Part shown: in pieces, positions 26,294-34,847 of the stretch
Position numbering within the stretch: position 1 is the stretch's first letter
How the letters are laid out: each line of letters opens with the position of its first letter
Origin: Lentisphaera profundi
Lineage (GTDB): Bacteria; Verrucomicrobiota; Lentisphaeria; Lentisphaerales; Lentisphaeraceae
Assembly (NCBI RefSeq): GCF_028728065.1
Contig: NZ_CP117811.1
Location: 2,418,001-2,482,000, forward strand
Direction: 5' to 3'
Length of the DNA: 64,000 nucleotides
Notes under the pieces: model-generated
The model's input: the letters and a program-made list of their open reading frames with translations, nothing else
Told to the model about the DNA's origin: nothing
Database searches by the model: none
Program-made: the position numbers and the translations under genes

Positions 26294-26947
26294 ATGAAAA
26301 ATACAGCCGCAATAAAATCTATTTTACTTATCCATGCTCCCAAGCAAGGAAGAGCCCTAGCCTATTATGATTTTCTGGAGACTGTAAATCCTAGTCAAAA
26401 AGATTTCCTCATTCAGTTTTCAGGTGTCCCCCGTAAACTAGGACGCCACACCCCAGACTATACAGACCAAGAAATTCTTCAGTTAAACGAATTAGCACCT
26501 GCCTTAGCCTTACTCAGTATCGGCAATCTCGGTCGAGTCTTATTAGCAGCAAACCTTGCTAGTACAGAAGACATTCAAGAAGTCTTACTTAGAGGCGATG
26601 ATTTTGAAAAAGCCGCGGTACTACTTGCCCTGAATTTTCGGGATGACGGCAAGCAATTACACTTAGACGTCGTCAACGTTTGTCGCACTAACTCTTTAGA
26701 TACCTATAAAGCCTTGGCACTGAATAACCCTTATCCAGCAAATAATTTTACTGAAGACGAATTCATTCAACTCACCCTAAAAGTTCTCTTTATGGGCTTA
26801 CCCTTCGATCAAATTCACGGCCTAGAAAAGCGCTGTAATCAAAAATTGATCGAAGCTGTTTTATTCTTTTACACTGAGCGCACTGCTGCGAAACGCATTG
26901 TTCCAGATATTTGTATTAATTTTCTTAAGGAGAAAAATGCTCTATGA
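26294..26947 (+). CDS. eboA: EboA-domain protein
   Basis: Protein of 217 residues, all-helical by appearance, with the segments SGVPRKLGRHTPDY and FMGLPFDQIHGLEKR that I associate with EboA of the ebo (EDB) cluster. That cluster is known from cyanobacteria, algae and scattered bacteria and is tied there to export or synthesis of unknown or indole-alkaloid products. Its stop overlaps the next start by ATGA, and the next gene is a clear EboB, which strengthens the call. The biochemical role of EboA is unknown. Confidence 0.75.
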   Translation: MKNTAAIKSILLIHAPKQGRALAYYDFLETVNPSQKDFLIQFSGVPRKLGRHTPDYTDQEILQLNELAPALALLSIGNLGRVLLAANLASTEDIQEVLLRGDDFEKAAVLLALNFRDDGKQLHLDVVNVCRTNSLDTYKALALNNPYPANNFTEDEFIQLTLKVLFMGLPFDQIHGLEKRCNQKLIEAVLFFYTERTAAKRIVPDICINFLKEKNAL

Positions 26948-27834
26948 AATACTTCGATCCACATATCCACATGTCTTCTCGTACGACTGATGATTACATC
27001 GCCATGTATAAATCCGGCATCCGTGCTGTAATCGAACCCGCTTTCTGGCTAGGACAGCCCAGGACTCATGCAGGCTCTTTTGATGACTACTTCCAATCTA
27101 TTACTGGCTGGGAACGTTTCCGCGCATCACAATTTGGCATTCGCCATTTTTGTACCATTTGTCTTAATGCAAAAGAAGCCAACAATCCAGAATATGCCGA
27201 TAAAGTTCTAGAGTTATTACCCTTATATCTCGAAAAAGACAATGTTGTCGGCATCGGTGAAATTGGTTATGACGACATGACTGATCACGAACACATGCTC
27301 TTCAAAGTTCAACTAGAAATGGCAAAAGAACGTAACTTACCCGTCATCGTTCATACTCCTCACCGTGATAAATTAAATGGCACTAAAGCTACTATCGATC
27401 TCATCCGCGAAGTTGGTATTGATGAGACCTTAGTCGTCATTGATCACAATAACGAAGAAACCCTCCCTTTAGTTTTAGAAACTAATTGCTGGGCAGGACA
27501 CACCATTTATCCATACTCAAAAATGGATGCCGATCGTATGGTCGAACTCATCCAGCAGTATGGCTCTGATCGTATTCTCGTCAATAGTTCTGCTGACTGG
27601 GGCGTTTCAAATCCCTTAGCAGTCCCTGTTACGGCAGGACTCATGAAAGAGCAGAACTTTAGTGATGAAATCATTACTAAAGTGATGTGGGAAAACCCTA
27701 TCGCACTTTTTGAAAAATCAGGCGCTTTCACAAAAGCTGAACTCGAAACAGAACTCGAATTTGATCAAAGTTTGCTCTTTCACGGAAACTCAGTTCTCCG
27801 TGGTCAACGCCCTGAAAAAAGAACTAATGATTAA
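26944..27834 (+). CDS. eboB: EboB, TatD-family metal-dependent hydrolase
   Basis: TIM-barrel hydrolase of 296 residues. It begins with the metal-binding FDPHIHMSSRT and carries the EboB-type stretch IEPAFWLGQPRTH. Further metal ligands are visible in GIGEIGYDD, VIVHTPH and VIDHNNE, and NSSADWG gives the last Asp. The start overlaps the eboA stop (ATGA) and the end overlaps the lptA-like gene by 8 bases. The usual ebo partners (UbiA-type prenyltransferase, dehydroquinate-synthase-like EboD, EboE, EboF) are absent here. Confidence 0.88.
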   Translation: MKYFDPHIHMSSRTTDDYIAMYKSGIRAVIEPAFWLGQPRTHAGSFDDYFQSITGWERFRASQFGIRHFCTICLNAKEANNPEYADKVLELLPLYLEKDNVVGIGEIGYDDMTDHEHMLFKVQLEMAKERNLPVIVHTPHRDKLNGTKATIDLIREVGIDETLVVIDHNNEETLPLVLETNCWAGHTIYPYSKMDADRMVELIQQYGSDRILVNSSADWGVSNPLAVPVTAGLMKEQNFSDEIITKVMWENPIALFEKSGAFTKAELETELEFDQSLLFHGNSVLRGQRPEKRTND

Positions 27835-28318
27835 ACTACTTTTTCTTTTATTATTCGGCCTCACTGCTTTTGCTGAGGTCGATGCTACAAAGGCTTCAAT
27901 CACCGAAAAGCCGGTAAATAAAGAAACTGAAGAAGTTATCATTACTTCTGACACTCTTGATTTCTTTAATCAAGAGCAAAAACGCATGGCTATTTTTGAG
28001 CATAACGTTGTAGTCATCAGAGGGAAAATGACCATAACTGCAAAAAAAATGACTGCTTACTTCAATAGCAAAAATGAGATTCATCTCATCATTGCAGAAG
28101 GAGATGTGGTCATAACTGAAGAAGATAATAAATCCACTTCACAAAAAGTGGCCTACTCCCCCAAAGAAAAGAAAATTATCCTCATTCGGAAACCCGTGAT
28201 TTACATGAATGAAAATAAAATTGAAGCTCGCCGAATTACTATCTACCAAGAAAGTGGCGACATCTTTTTTGACGAACCTATAATGCACACTTTAGTCAAA
28301 AATGAGCAAATTAAGTAA
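27827..28318 (+). CDS. lptA: LptA/OstA-like periplasmic lipopolysaccharide transport protein
   Basis: Periplasmic OstA-fold protein of 163 residues. I choose the ATG at 27827 because it directly precedes a signal peptide (MIKLLFLLLFGLTAFA); a longer frame would overlap eboB by 125 bases without an equally good N-terminus. The body shows the repeating strand pattern of LptA (VVVIRGKMTITAKKMTAYF, LIIAEGDVVITEE, KIEARRITIYQESGDI). LptA bridges the periplasm for LPS, so the host should be diderm. It overlaps both eboB (8 bases) and ttcA (17 bases). LptB and LptC are not adjacent. Confidence 0.72.
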   Translation: MIKLLFLLLFGLTAFAEVDATKASITEKPVNKETEEVIITSDTLDFFNQEQKRMAIFEHNVVVIRGKMTITAKKMTAYFNSKNEIHLIIAEGDVVITEEDNKSTSQKVAYSPKEKKIILIRKPVIYMNENKIEARRITIYQESGDIFFDEPIMHTLVKNEQIK

Positions 28319-29057
28319 TACCATACGCAAGCAAGTTTCTAAGGCCCTCAACGATTACAATATGATTGCTGATGGTGACCAGATAATGGTAGCCTGCTCA
28401 GGTGGCAAAGATTCTTCTATACTACTTCTGGCCCTAGAAGAAATTCGCAAAAAAAGCCCCATTAAATTCACGCTGCATCCCGTTATGCTCGATCAAAAGC
28501 AACCGGGGTTTGATGCCGTTGAATTCATTCATTTCATGCGCGAACACAATTTGAATATCACCCTCCTACAAGAAGATACTTATTCGATCGTCAAAGAGAA
28601 AACCCCCGAGGGCAAAGCTTTCTGTGGCATCTGCTCACGTCTTCGACGTGGAATTCTCTATACATACGCTAAAAAACATCAGTATAACAGCATTGCCTTA
28701 GGTCATCATCGCGATGATATGAATCAAACTTTGTTAATGAACCTCTTCTTCGCAGGTAAAATCGCTGGCATGCCACCTAAATTAAAGTCTGACGATGGAG
28801 AGAATATTGTCATTCGCCCCTTAGCCTATTGTGCTGAAAGTGATTTAATTGCATTAGCCAAAGAATATGACTTTCCTGTAGTCCCCTGCAATCTTTGCGG
28901 AACACAGAGCAATTTACAACGCCAAGAAATGAAAAAGATGCTTCAGCAAATGGAACTCAATCACCCAAATATTGGTGCCGTCATGCAAAACGCCCAAGCA
29001 AATGTGCGACCATCGCAACTAGCCGATCATAATCTTTGGGATTTCTCCACGCTCTAA
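28302..29057 (+). CDS. ttcA: tRNA 2-thiocytidine biosynthesis protein TtcA
   Basis: Iron-sulfur PP-loop enzyme that thiolates C32 of certain tRNAs. In 251 residues it has the PP-loop SGGKDSS (about residue 34), the CxxC pair FCGICSRLRRG and the third Cys-containing motif CNLCG, all needed for the 4Fe-4S centre, and LGHHRDDMNQT. It ends the argH-eboA-eboB-lptA run and overlaps the lptA-like gene by 17 bases. The convergent transporter gene lies 10 bases beyond its stop. Confidence 0.95.
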   Translation: MSKLSNTIRKQVSKALNDYNMIADGDQIMVACSGGKDSSILLLALEEIRKKSPIKFTLHPVMLDQKQPGFDAVEFIHFMREHNLNITLLQEDTYSIVKEKTPEGKAFCGICSRLRRGILYTYAKKHQYNSIALGHHRDDMNQTLLMNLFFAGKIAGMPPKLKSDDGENIVIRPLAYCAESDLIALAKEYDFPVVPCNLCGTQSNLQRQEMKKMLQQMELNHPNIGAVMQNAQANVRPSQLADHNLWDFSTL

Positions 29058-29067
29058 TAACTTGGCT

Positions 29068-30459
29068 TTACCAAAGAATAAAGCGAATCCAAATTAAAGA
29101 CGAAGTCACTCCCACTATAGCGGCAATTATTCCCGTTATTAAAAAATCACTAGCTTTCAATAAGCCCGACGAAGATGCAAGCGCATTAGGGGGCGTAGAA
29201 ACAGGCATACACATCGCCGTTGACGAAGCTAAGGCGATTGCCACCAACATAGGCTTTTCATGACCTACAGCCATTGCTGCAGCTATCGGCATAATAATAT
29301 TAGCGGCCGCAGTATTACTCATGAAGTTTGAAACTATACAGGCCATGATCGCCATCATAATTACCAGTACAAACATATTATCTCCGACACTCGGCATGGC
29401 TTCCACCAAAGTATGAGCCAAACCGCTTGTTTCCACTGCCACACCCAGAGTCAGACCACCCGCCAGTAAAATGAGGACATCCCAGGGTAACTGGCGCATA
29501 TCATCTGCCTCTATCACACCATTCAAAGGGAGTAAGACTATGGGTACAAAGGCGACTACTGATGCCGGAATTCCATGTAAGCTCCCAGTACACCATAGAA
29601 TTACAGTCAACAAAAATACCGCTATCACATAAGCTGAGGTTTTATTGATAGGCACTTGTTCAAAATCAAACTTAGTTTCGTTCTTGCCCTTACAATCATA
29701 AGTAGTGCGCAGATAAAACCACAGCACAAATAAACAAACTATGGCTGGAGGCATGCCATACCACATCCAAGTCAAGAAATCTACGGCTTCGCCCCTCTCT
29801 CCTAGCAATGCAGCGGCGACCGCATTTGGAGGTGTCCCAATTATACTGCCCATCCCACCAATATTAGCTCCTAGAGGTACAGCCATTATGTAGGCTTTCT
29901 TTCTTCTATCTGCTTTGGCGAAGTTAGCTAAGACTGGACCCATTAAGCCCAGCATCATTGCCGCTGTAGCTGTATTGCTCATGAAATTTGAAAAAATAAA
30001 ACTCAGAAACATGATCCCAAATAACAAAAGTGAATGAGAGTCGCCCAATTTACTTAGTAGCATTGATGAAACGCGCTTGTTCACCCCCGTCTTCTCTGCC
30101 GCTCGCGCTAAAATCAAGCCGCCTAGAAACAACCATATAATCGGACTCGACCAAGTATTTGTAAAAGTTTGCCACGGAATTTCGCCTCCTCTCTCTGGAG
30201 ATAGCAGGAAAATAGAAAGCCCTATCACTAAGAAACCCACCGCAAATGCCGGTAGCGCTTCCGTCATCCACATACTCGCTGACAAAAGTAAAATAAACAA
30301 AGCTCGACGTTCGGGTATAGGCATCCCACCATATTCTGGGTAAAAGGAGGCTAATAAGCTCATCCCCAATAGAAAAACGATTTTTATGCCATCTCGATAG
30401 GGGTGTGCCTGATAAACACCCATCAACTGCTTCAAATGACGTCTCGAACTTAACTGCAT
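29068..30459 (-). CDS. DASS/SLC13-family sodium-dependent anion transporter
   Basis: Inner-membrane symporter of 463 residues with about eleven or twelve hydrophobic segments. The two clamshell motifs of the divalent anion/sodium symporter family are seen as SNFMSNTAT and SNFMSNTAA, and GTPPNAVA and STPPNALA are the matching hairpin-tip segments. Substrates in the family are dicarboxylates, citrate or sulfate; the sequence alone does not decide. GAGGAG lies just before the ATG. It is read alone, convergent with ttcA. Confidence 0.92.
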   Translation of the reverse strand: MQLSSRRHLKQLMGVYQAHPYRDGIKIVFLLGMSLLASFYPEYGGMPIPERRALFILLLSASMWMTEALPAFAVGFLVIGLSIFLLSPERGGEIPWQTFTNTWSSPIIWLFLGGLILARAAEKTGVNKRVSSMLLSKLGDSHSLLLFGIMFLSFIFSNFMSNTATAAMMLGLMGPVLANFAKADRRKKAYIMAVPLGANIGGMGSIIGTPPNAVAAALLGERGEAVDFLTWMWYGMPPAIVCLFVLWFYLRTTYDCKGKNETKFDFEQVPINKTSAYVIAVFLLTVILWCTGSLHGIPASVVAFVPIVLLPLNGVIEADDMRQLPWDVLILLAGGLTLGVAVETSGLAHTLVEAMPSVGDNMFVLVIMMAIMACIVSNFMSNTAAANIIMPIAAAMAVGHEKPMLVAIALASSTAMCMPVSTPPNALASSSGLLKASDFLITGIIAAIVGVTSSLIWIRFILW

Positions 30460-30527
30460 ATCGACTCCTCGGATTAAGCCTAAGAATTTAGATCATCACC
30501 AACATAAAGCAATGGCCTCAGCATGAC

Positions 30528-30561
30528 AAAAAAATAAGGGCAGCAATGAATTGCTGCCCTT
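30528..30561 (-). terminator. Rho-independent terminator after tRNA-Ser
   Basis: A 12-base perfect inverted repeat (AAGGGCAGCAAT and its complement, two-base loop) is followed on the minus strand by a run of seven T. It lies 9 bases past the encoded CCA end of tRNA-Ser. Confidence 0.85.
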
Positions 30562-30570
30562 AAGAAAGTA

Positions 30571-30660
30571 TGGCGGAAGAGGTGAGATTCGAACTCACGG
30601 AGGACTTTCACCCTCTTCGGTTTTCAAGACCGACGCCTTAAACCACTCGACCACTCTTCC
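30571..30660 (-). tRNA. tRNA-Ser (anticodon UGA)
   Basis: Read on the minus strand, a GGAAGAG/CTCTTCC acceptor stem encloses a class II tRNA with a D-arm (GGTCGAGTGGTTTAAGG). The anticodon loop is CTTGAAA with TGA at 30624-30626 (reverse complement). A long variable arm and the T-loop GTTCGAATC follow. The discriminator G and the CCA end are encoded. Confidence 0.97.
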
Positions 30661-30745
30661 GCTTGAGTGTGCACAGATAATATAGCCACTTATTTCTTTG
30701 TCAAACACAGTCCTTTAAAGAAATTAAGTTTTTTTATTATTCCTC

Positions 30746-31123
30746 CTAATCTAGGGGAATTGTCAGTTTTTGACCAATAAAAATACGGTTTTGATCTTTA
30801 ATATTATTCACTGTCATCAATTTCGTAATACTCACCCCATGTCTCCCTGCAATCACAGATAGACGATCGCCACTTTTCACCACGTAGCTTTTAGTTCTCG
30901 TACTCGGAACAGTGGGTGAATTACGGGGACTTGGTACTACTTGATTTACACTTGGTGGATTGGAAGAATTTGATTCAGCGTTTTCATTTTGCGCCTGCTC
31001 GATTTTCTGAGCTTCTCCTGCCGTAGGCTCACCAGCGTGACGAGTCACGACCCATGTCACTCCTCCAACAATAAAATGCACCGCCAGAACAGCAATAAAC
31101 AAAGCGAATGATTTGATTTTCAT
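30746..31123 (-). CDS. Membrane-anchored LysM-domain protein
   Basis: Protein of 125 residues. An N-terminal membrane segment (about residues 5-25) acts as signal or anchor; a Pro/Ser/Asn-rich linker leads to one LysM domain at the C-terminus (YVVKSGDRLSVIAGRHG ... IGQKLTIP) that should bind peptidoglycan. It stands alone upstream of tRNA-Ser, in the same direction, and may be a cell-wall binding accessory protein. Confidence 0.9.
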   Translation of the reverse strand: MKIKSFALFIAVLAVHFIVGGVTWVVTRHAGEPTAGEAQKIEQAQNENAESNSSNPPSVNQVVPSPRNSPTVPSTRTKSYVVKSGDRLSVIAGRHGVSITKLMTVNNIKDQNRIFIGQKLTIPLD

Positions 31124-31224
31124 AAATTAACCTGCACAAAAATTAAAAAGGGATATAAGTTCCAATATAGCTTTACATTAATAATTGCAACTCACAGAAA
31201 TTGAAAACTTAAGACGACTTTATC

Positions 31225-31950
31225 ATGCCTTACTCAATACTTAACATGAACGAAGCTGCAGATTACCTACATCTCAGTATAAATGAACTCGAAAAGTTAG
31301 TCAATAAGCGAAGTATTCCTTTTGACCGCTCAAGAGGCCAAATAGTTTTTAGAAAAATCGAATTACGTGATTGGTCGAATCAAGTAATGTTGGATTCCTG
31401 TAAAAAAACAATTACCGCCGCCCACAAAAGAATTGATTTACACCTTTTTGAAACTCCTGACGATAACAAAGCTTTCCTTTCTAAGAGCATTTTTCCAGGC
31501 TGCATGATCCCAGACCTTGCAGGTAAAACACGTAAAAAAATTCTTCAAACTTTAGCTCAGGCCGCTTTTGACACCAGCTATGCTACTGATGAAAATGAGA
31601 TTTTTCGTTTATTAGAAGAAAGAGAAGAACTCTGTCCCACTGGCATTGCAGGCGGTATTGCCATTCCACATACTCGTGTGCACAGCCCTTATCTCTATCT
31701 TGAAAATATGATTCTCATTGGCAAAACAGATAGAGGCATCCCCTTTGGCGCCGCCGATCACAAAATGACCGACATCTTTGTCATGCCCTGCACGGTTGAT
31801 GATCGTCACCACTTATACATGCTCTCAAGAATTGCTCTACTCTTTCAAACTACTGACTTAGCTAATAAACTTCGCGAAGCTCACAGCGCTGATGAAATGG
31901 AAGATGCTTTAAAAGAATGTGAAAAAGAAATCATACAGCCAAAAAAATGA
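31225..31950 (+). CDS. HTH-EIIA(Ntr/fructose-type) fusion protein
   Basis: Protein of 241 residues. The first 50 residues form an excisionase-type helix-turn-helix (MNEAADYLHLSINELEKLV); residues about 85-235 are a PTS EIIA type 2 domain with the phosphorylatable His near residue 149 in GGIAIPHTRV. Such fusions suggest a phosphate-sensing regulator rather than a sugar-uptake component, and no EIIB/EIIC genes are near. Its TGA overlaps the trpF ATG (ATGA). Confidence 0.85.
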   Translation: MPYSILNMNEAADYLHLSINELEKLVNKRSIPFDRSRGQIVFRKIELRDWSNQVMLDSCKKTITAAHKRIDLHLFETPDDNKAFLSKSIFPGCMIPDLAGKTRKKILQTLAQAAFDTSYATDENEIFRLLEEREELCPTGIAGGIAIPHTRVHSPYLYLENMILIGKTDRGIPFGAADHKMTDIFVMPCTVDDRHHLYMLSRIALLFQTTDLANKLREAHSADEMEDALKECEKEIIQPKK

Positions 31951-32567
31951 AACCTTATATAAAAATCTGTGGGATTAGTGAACCACAACATATCGCCAAA
32001 CTCATCGAACGAAAAACTAATGCTATTGGCTTTGTCGCCTACCCTCCATCACCTCGCTTCGTCAGTCCCGAACAAGTTCGCGAACTTTGCAAAACTATTC
32101 CCGACCATATTGCACGTGTCCTCGTTGTCGTCGACATGAGCCCAGAAGAAATCCAACCCTACCTAGATGCAGGAATCAACACCCTCCAGTTTCATGGCAA
32201 AGAAAGTGCGCAATTCGCAAAAAATTTCTCTTGTGAGATCTGGCGCGCCGTTCGCCTCAAAGACGAATCTCAAATTGAAGATGAACTCAACTTCCCTTGT
32301 ACTAAATATGTTTTAGATGCCGCACCCAAAAACGCGAGCCTCCCTGGTGGCACCGGAGAACTTGGTGACTGGGTCTTAAGTAAAAAATTTGTTCTAGCAA
32401 GTCCTAAGCCCGTGCTTATTGCCGGAGGAATCAATCTTGATAATTTTCAAGAAGCTCTTCAAATAACTGGAGCTCAAGGCCTCGATCTTTCATCTGGAGT
32501 CGAGGATTCTCCTGGCATAAAGTCTTCGTTAAAAATAGATCAGCTCTTTAATAAAATTAATAACTAA
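31947..32567 (+). CDS. trpF: Phosphoribosylanthranilate isomerase
   Basis: Third step of tryptophan synthesis from anthranilate. The 206-residue TIM barrel has KICGIS with the catalytic Cys near residue 8, LQFHGKES, the catalytic Asp in YVLDAAP, the phosphate-binding LPGGTGE and ISGG-like IAGGI, and DLSSGVEDSPG. It is translationally coupled to the HTH-EIIA gene. No other trp gene is in the window. Confidence 0.95.
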   Translation: MKPYIKICGISEPQHIAKLIERKTNAIGFVAYPPSPRFVSPEQVRELCKTIPDHIARVLVVVDMSPEEIQPYLDAGINTLQFHGKESAQFAKNFSCEIWRAVRLKDESQIEDELNFPCTKYVLDAAPKNASLPGGTGELGDWVLSKKFVLASPKPVLIAGGINLDNFQEALQITGAQGLDLSSGVEDSPGIKSSLKIDQLFNKINN

Positions 32568-32610
32568 ACGTGATAGCTTATCTCATCCACTAATTTATAA
32601 GGTTTAAATC

Positions 32611-33264
32611 ATGAAGAAACAAATTATTGCCCTACTCTTTTCCGCCCTGTTCTTAGGGTGCGCCAGTAAAATAGCTGATGAAGATGAATACTCTGGTTTC
32701 CTCAAAAGCTACAAATATTTACAAGAGATGGAAGCAAGTGATCAAGTCGATGTCCTAGCTTGGACTAGTGACAACTTCAAAAAGGGGAAATTCCATTCTA
32801 TTCTTTTAGACCCCGTTGCCATCTACCCCGCTATTCCTAGTAAAGATGATATGTCAAAGTCTACAGTCAAAATCATGCTCGACCATTTTAACTCCGCACT
32901 TCAATCGGAGCTTTCTAAAACAGTTAAATTAGCTGATACTCCTGGCCCCGGGGTAGCTCGTTTACGTATTGCTATCACGTCAGTAGACAAAACTATAAAA
33001 GACTATAAATGGTATTCTTATAGCCCGATTACTTTTGTTGTGACTTCTGCTGGTGAGCTTACTGGCTTAAGGGACAAAGTCGTTGTACTTAATGTCGAGG
33101 CTGAGCTTGTGGATTCAATAACTAACGAAGCTCAACTCGCTGCTGTTAGAAAAGATTTTGGCTTACCTATTGATGGCGATGATCAAATCCCTATGGATAG
33201 CATCAAGAAAACCATTGATAAATGGGCTAAAAACATTGGCAGTTACATGAAAAAGAATTTCTGA
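32611..33264 (+). CDS. DUF3313-like lipoprotein
   Basis: Secreted lipoprotein of 217 residues with a lipobox ALFLGC near residue 17. The body (YSGFLKSYKYLQEM, ILLDPVAIYP, LRIAITSVDKT) resembles DUF3313, a family of outer-membrane-associated lipoproteins of unknown function. It follows trpF by 43 bases but has its own start site. A weak terminator-like hairpin lies after it. Confidence 0.75.
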   Translation: MKKQIIALLFSALFLGCASKIADEDEYSGFLKSYKYLQEMEASDQVDVLAWTSDNFKKGKFHSILLDPVAIYPAIPSKDDMSKSTVKIMLDHFNSALQSELSKTVKLADTPGPGVARLRIAITSVDKTIKDYKWYSYSPITFVVTSAGELTGLRDKVVVLNVEAELVDSITNEAQLAAVRKDFGLPIDGDDQIPMDSIKKTIDKWAKNIGSYMKKNF

Positions 33265-33307
33265 TACGTCTTTTATGAGCGATGCTCCGTATCATTCATT
33301 TTTTTTA
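33262..33307 (+). terminator. Probable terminator after the DUF3313 gene
   Basis: TGATACG and CGTATCA form the outer stem, GAGC-GAT-GCTC a small inner hairpin, and a T-rich run (nine T in ten bases) follows. The bulge between the two stems makes this less certain than the other terminators. It overlaps the 3' end of the convergent Rep gene. Confidence 0.5.
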
Positions 33308-34738
33308 TACATCCATTAAACGCCCACGTCTCATTAAGCGAGCTTTAATATCGCCTTCGTTTTCGATGCTATATCCTTGCTCAGTCATGAAAATCGCTTT
33401 ACTAAAGCGGTCTTTTAAGCGTTCACTCTCCACGATCCAGCTTTGAAAATAAGCCTTAACTTGCGGGTGATTTAAACCATTTGTGAGTAGCAATTCATTA
33501 ACGGGCGCATATAAGGCTTGTTCTGGCTGAGTCATGAGGTATTTGGAGAAGCCTTTAAAGTGCGTGGGCCCTTCTGCTTGAATAAACTTTTCAACTGCCT
33601 TTTTATACCAAGCCTGATGAGCTCTTTCTACAAAATTTTCGATGGCCCGACGACGATCGCCCTGTGCGGAAGCCACTTCTGCAGGCGTAGCCGCACTAAT
33701 CTCTTCATTATCACCGGCGTAATTCCTCATAATCGCGGCTCGTGCGTAACGACTAATATCCGTATTTATTCCGCGCTTACGGTTCTTTAAAACACGCTCT
33801 AAGGTCAGCTTAAGGTTAGCTTCGAGATAGCTAACGTCATATTTGACGGCTAAAACATGGGCTTCTTCGCGCTCGAATTGAAATTCTTCAACAAGCCGCT
33901 GAAAGATCCCCTTGAGCTCATCCGGAATTTCATCTGGTAAACTATTCTGATTCAGTGACTGCTCTTTGTCATCACTCGATTGATTTGAAAAGTCCTCACT
34001 ACTACCAAGGTAATTATATTTCTTTAAGCCTTCTTTGATGAATTCATTATTGGGGTCGGGCTTAATTTCAAAGTTTAAACTACTTATTTTCCTACCTTCT
34101 TTCGCTTCTTGATAAGAAATCGTAATATCTGAAAATTTGTTGATTTCTTCTACTGCTGGTTCCAAAACCTTCACTCGTAAATTGGAATAAAGCGGATACT
34201 TCCTTTCTAAACCCAGCATTATACGCAACTTCTCGATGGATACATTGCGCTTACCTATAGTTTCATACTGCTTCAAGAGCTCGTAAAGCGATTCTGAATA
34301 ACAGTTCTCCATGTGGATTAAGTTAATCATTTTATAACGCGTATAAAACTTTTTCAACTGAATCAAATAACGTTTCAAGGAGGGCGTGAAACGAAAGGTG
34401 AAAATCTTTTGTTTCTTGTGGTACTTGGCTTCACTCAACCATGTTGCAGTGAAGCGTTCGACATCATTTTCAACCGTAAAGGGTTTAGACATAATGCCAT
34501 GGGCAATCCGCTCATACTCTTTAGCCGCATTTTTATCTGTAATAGAAAAGAATTGAATAAACTCTTCAATGGGAAAACGGTACTCTTTAAAGTCATCATC
34601 ATAGGGACTTATACAGGAAACCATATAGGCAACCAATTTTCGTTCCCGTGTGGTCAAATGCATACTGCGCTTTGCCTCGACTAGGTCATTACCTTTCGCG
34701 ACATAACGGTCTTTTCTACTTTTAACAACTTTATTCAT
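33305..34738 (-). CDS. Plasmid-type replication initiator (Rep_3/RepB family)
   Basis: Protein of 477 residues whose first 250 show the two winged-helix domains of Rep_3 initiators of iteron plasmids (LTTRERKLVAYMVS, YRFPIEEFIQFF, SLYELLKQYETIG, LRVKVLEPAVEEIN). The C-terminal half is long, charged and unrecognised. No iteron array is visible in the short gaps on either side. The neighbours are housekeeping genes, so it is either a chromosomal relic of an integrated plasmid or a recruited DNA-binding protein. It may also act on an origin elsewhere. Confidence 0.82.
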   Translation of the reverse strand: MNKVVKSRKDRYVAKGNDLVEAKRSMHLTTRERKLVAYMVSCISPYDDDFKEYRFPIEEFIQFFSITDKNAAKEYERIAHGIMSKPFTVENDVERFTATWLSEAKYHKKQKIFTFRFTPSLKRYLIQLKKFYTRYKMINLIHMENCYSESLYELLKQYETIGKRNVSIEKLRIMLGLERKYPLYSNLRVKVLEPAVEEINKFSDITISYQEAKEGRKISSLNFEIKPDPNNEFIKEGLKKYNYLGSSEDFSNQSSDDKEQSLNQNSLPDEIPDELKGIFQRLVEEFQFEREEAHVLAVKYDVSYLEANLKLTLERVLKNRKRGINTDISRYARAAIMRNYAGDNEEISAATPAEVASAQGDRRRAIENFVERAHQAWYKKAVEKFIQAEGPTHFKGFSKYLMTQPEQALYAPVNELLLTNGLNHPQVKAYFQSWIVESERLKDRFSKAIFMTEQGYSIENEGDIKARLMRRGRLMDV

Positions 34739-34847
34739 TTAACACACCAATTTTTGAGAGACTCACACTCTAATTTGATTATTTTCCCTTTGCAAGTGCC
34801 CCTAGGATTTCCTCTTGATCATTATCAGAAGCTTTTCTCCTAATAAG

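Noticed and set aside
27710-27826. N-terminal extension of the LptA-like protein
   Set aside because: It would overlap eboB by 125 bases and bury the signal peptide; the ATG at 27827 gives a normal export signal.
34739-34847. Iteron-type origin next to the Rep_3 gene
   Set aside because: The 109 bases were read for direct repeats of 15-22 bases and none was found.
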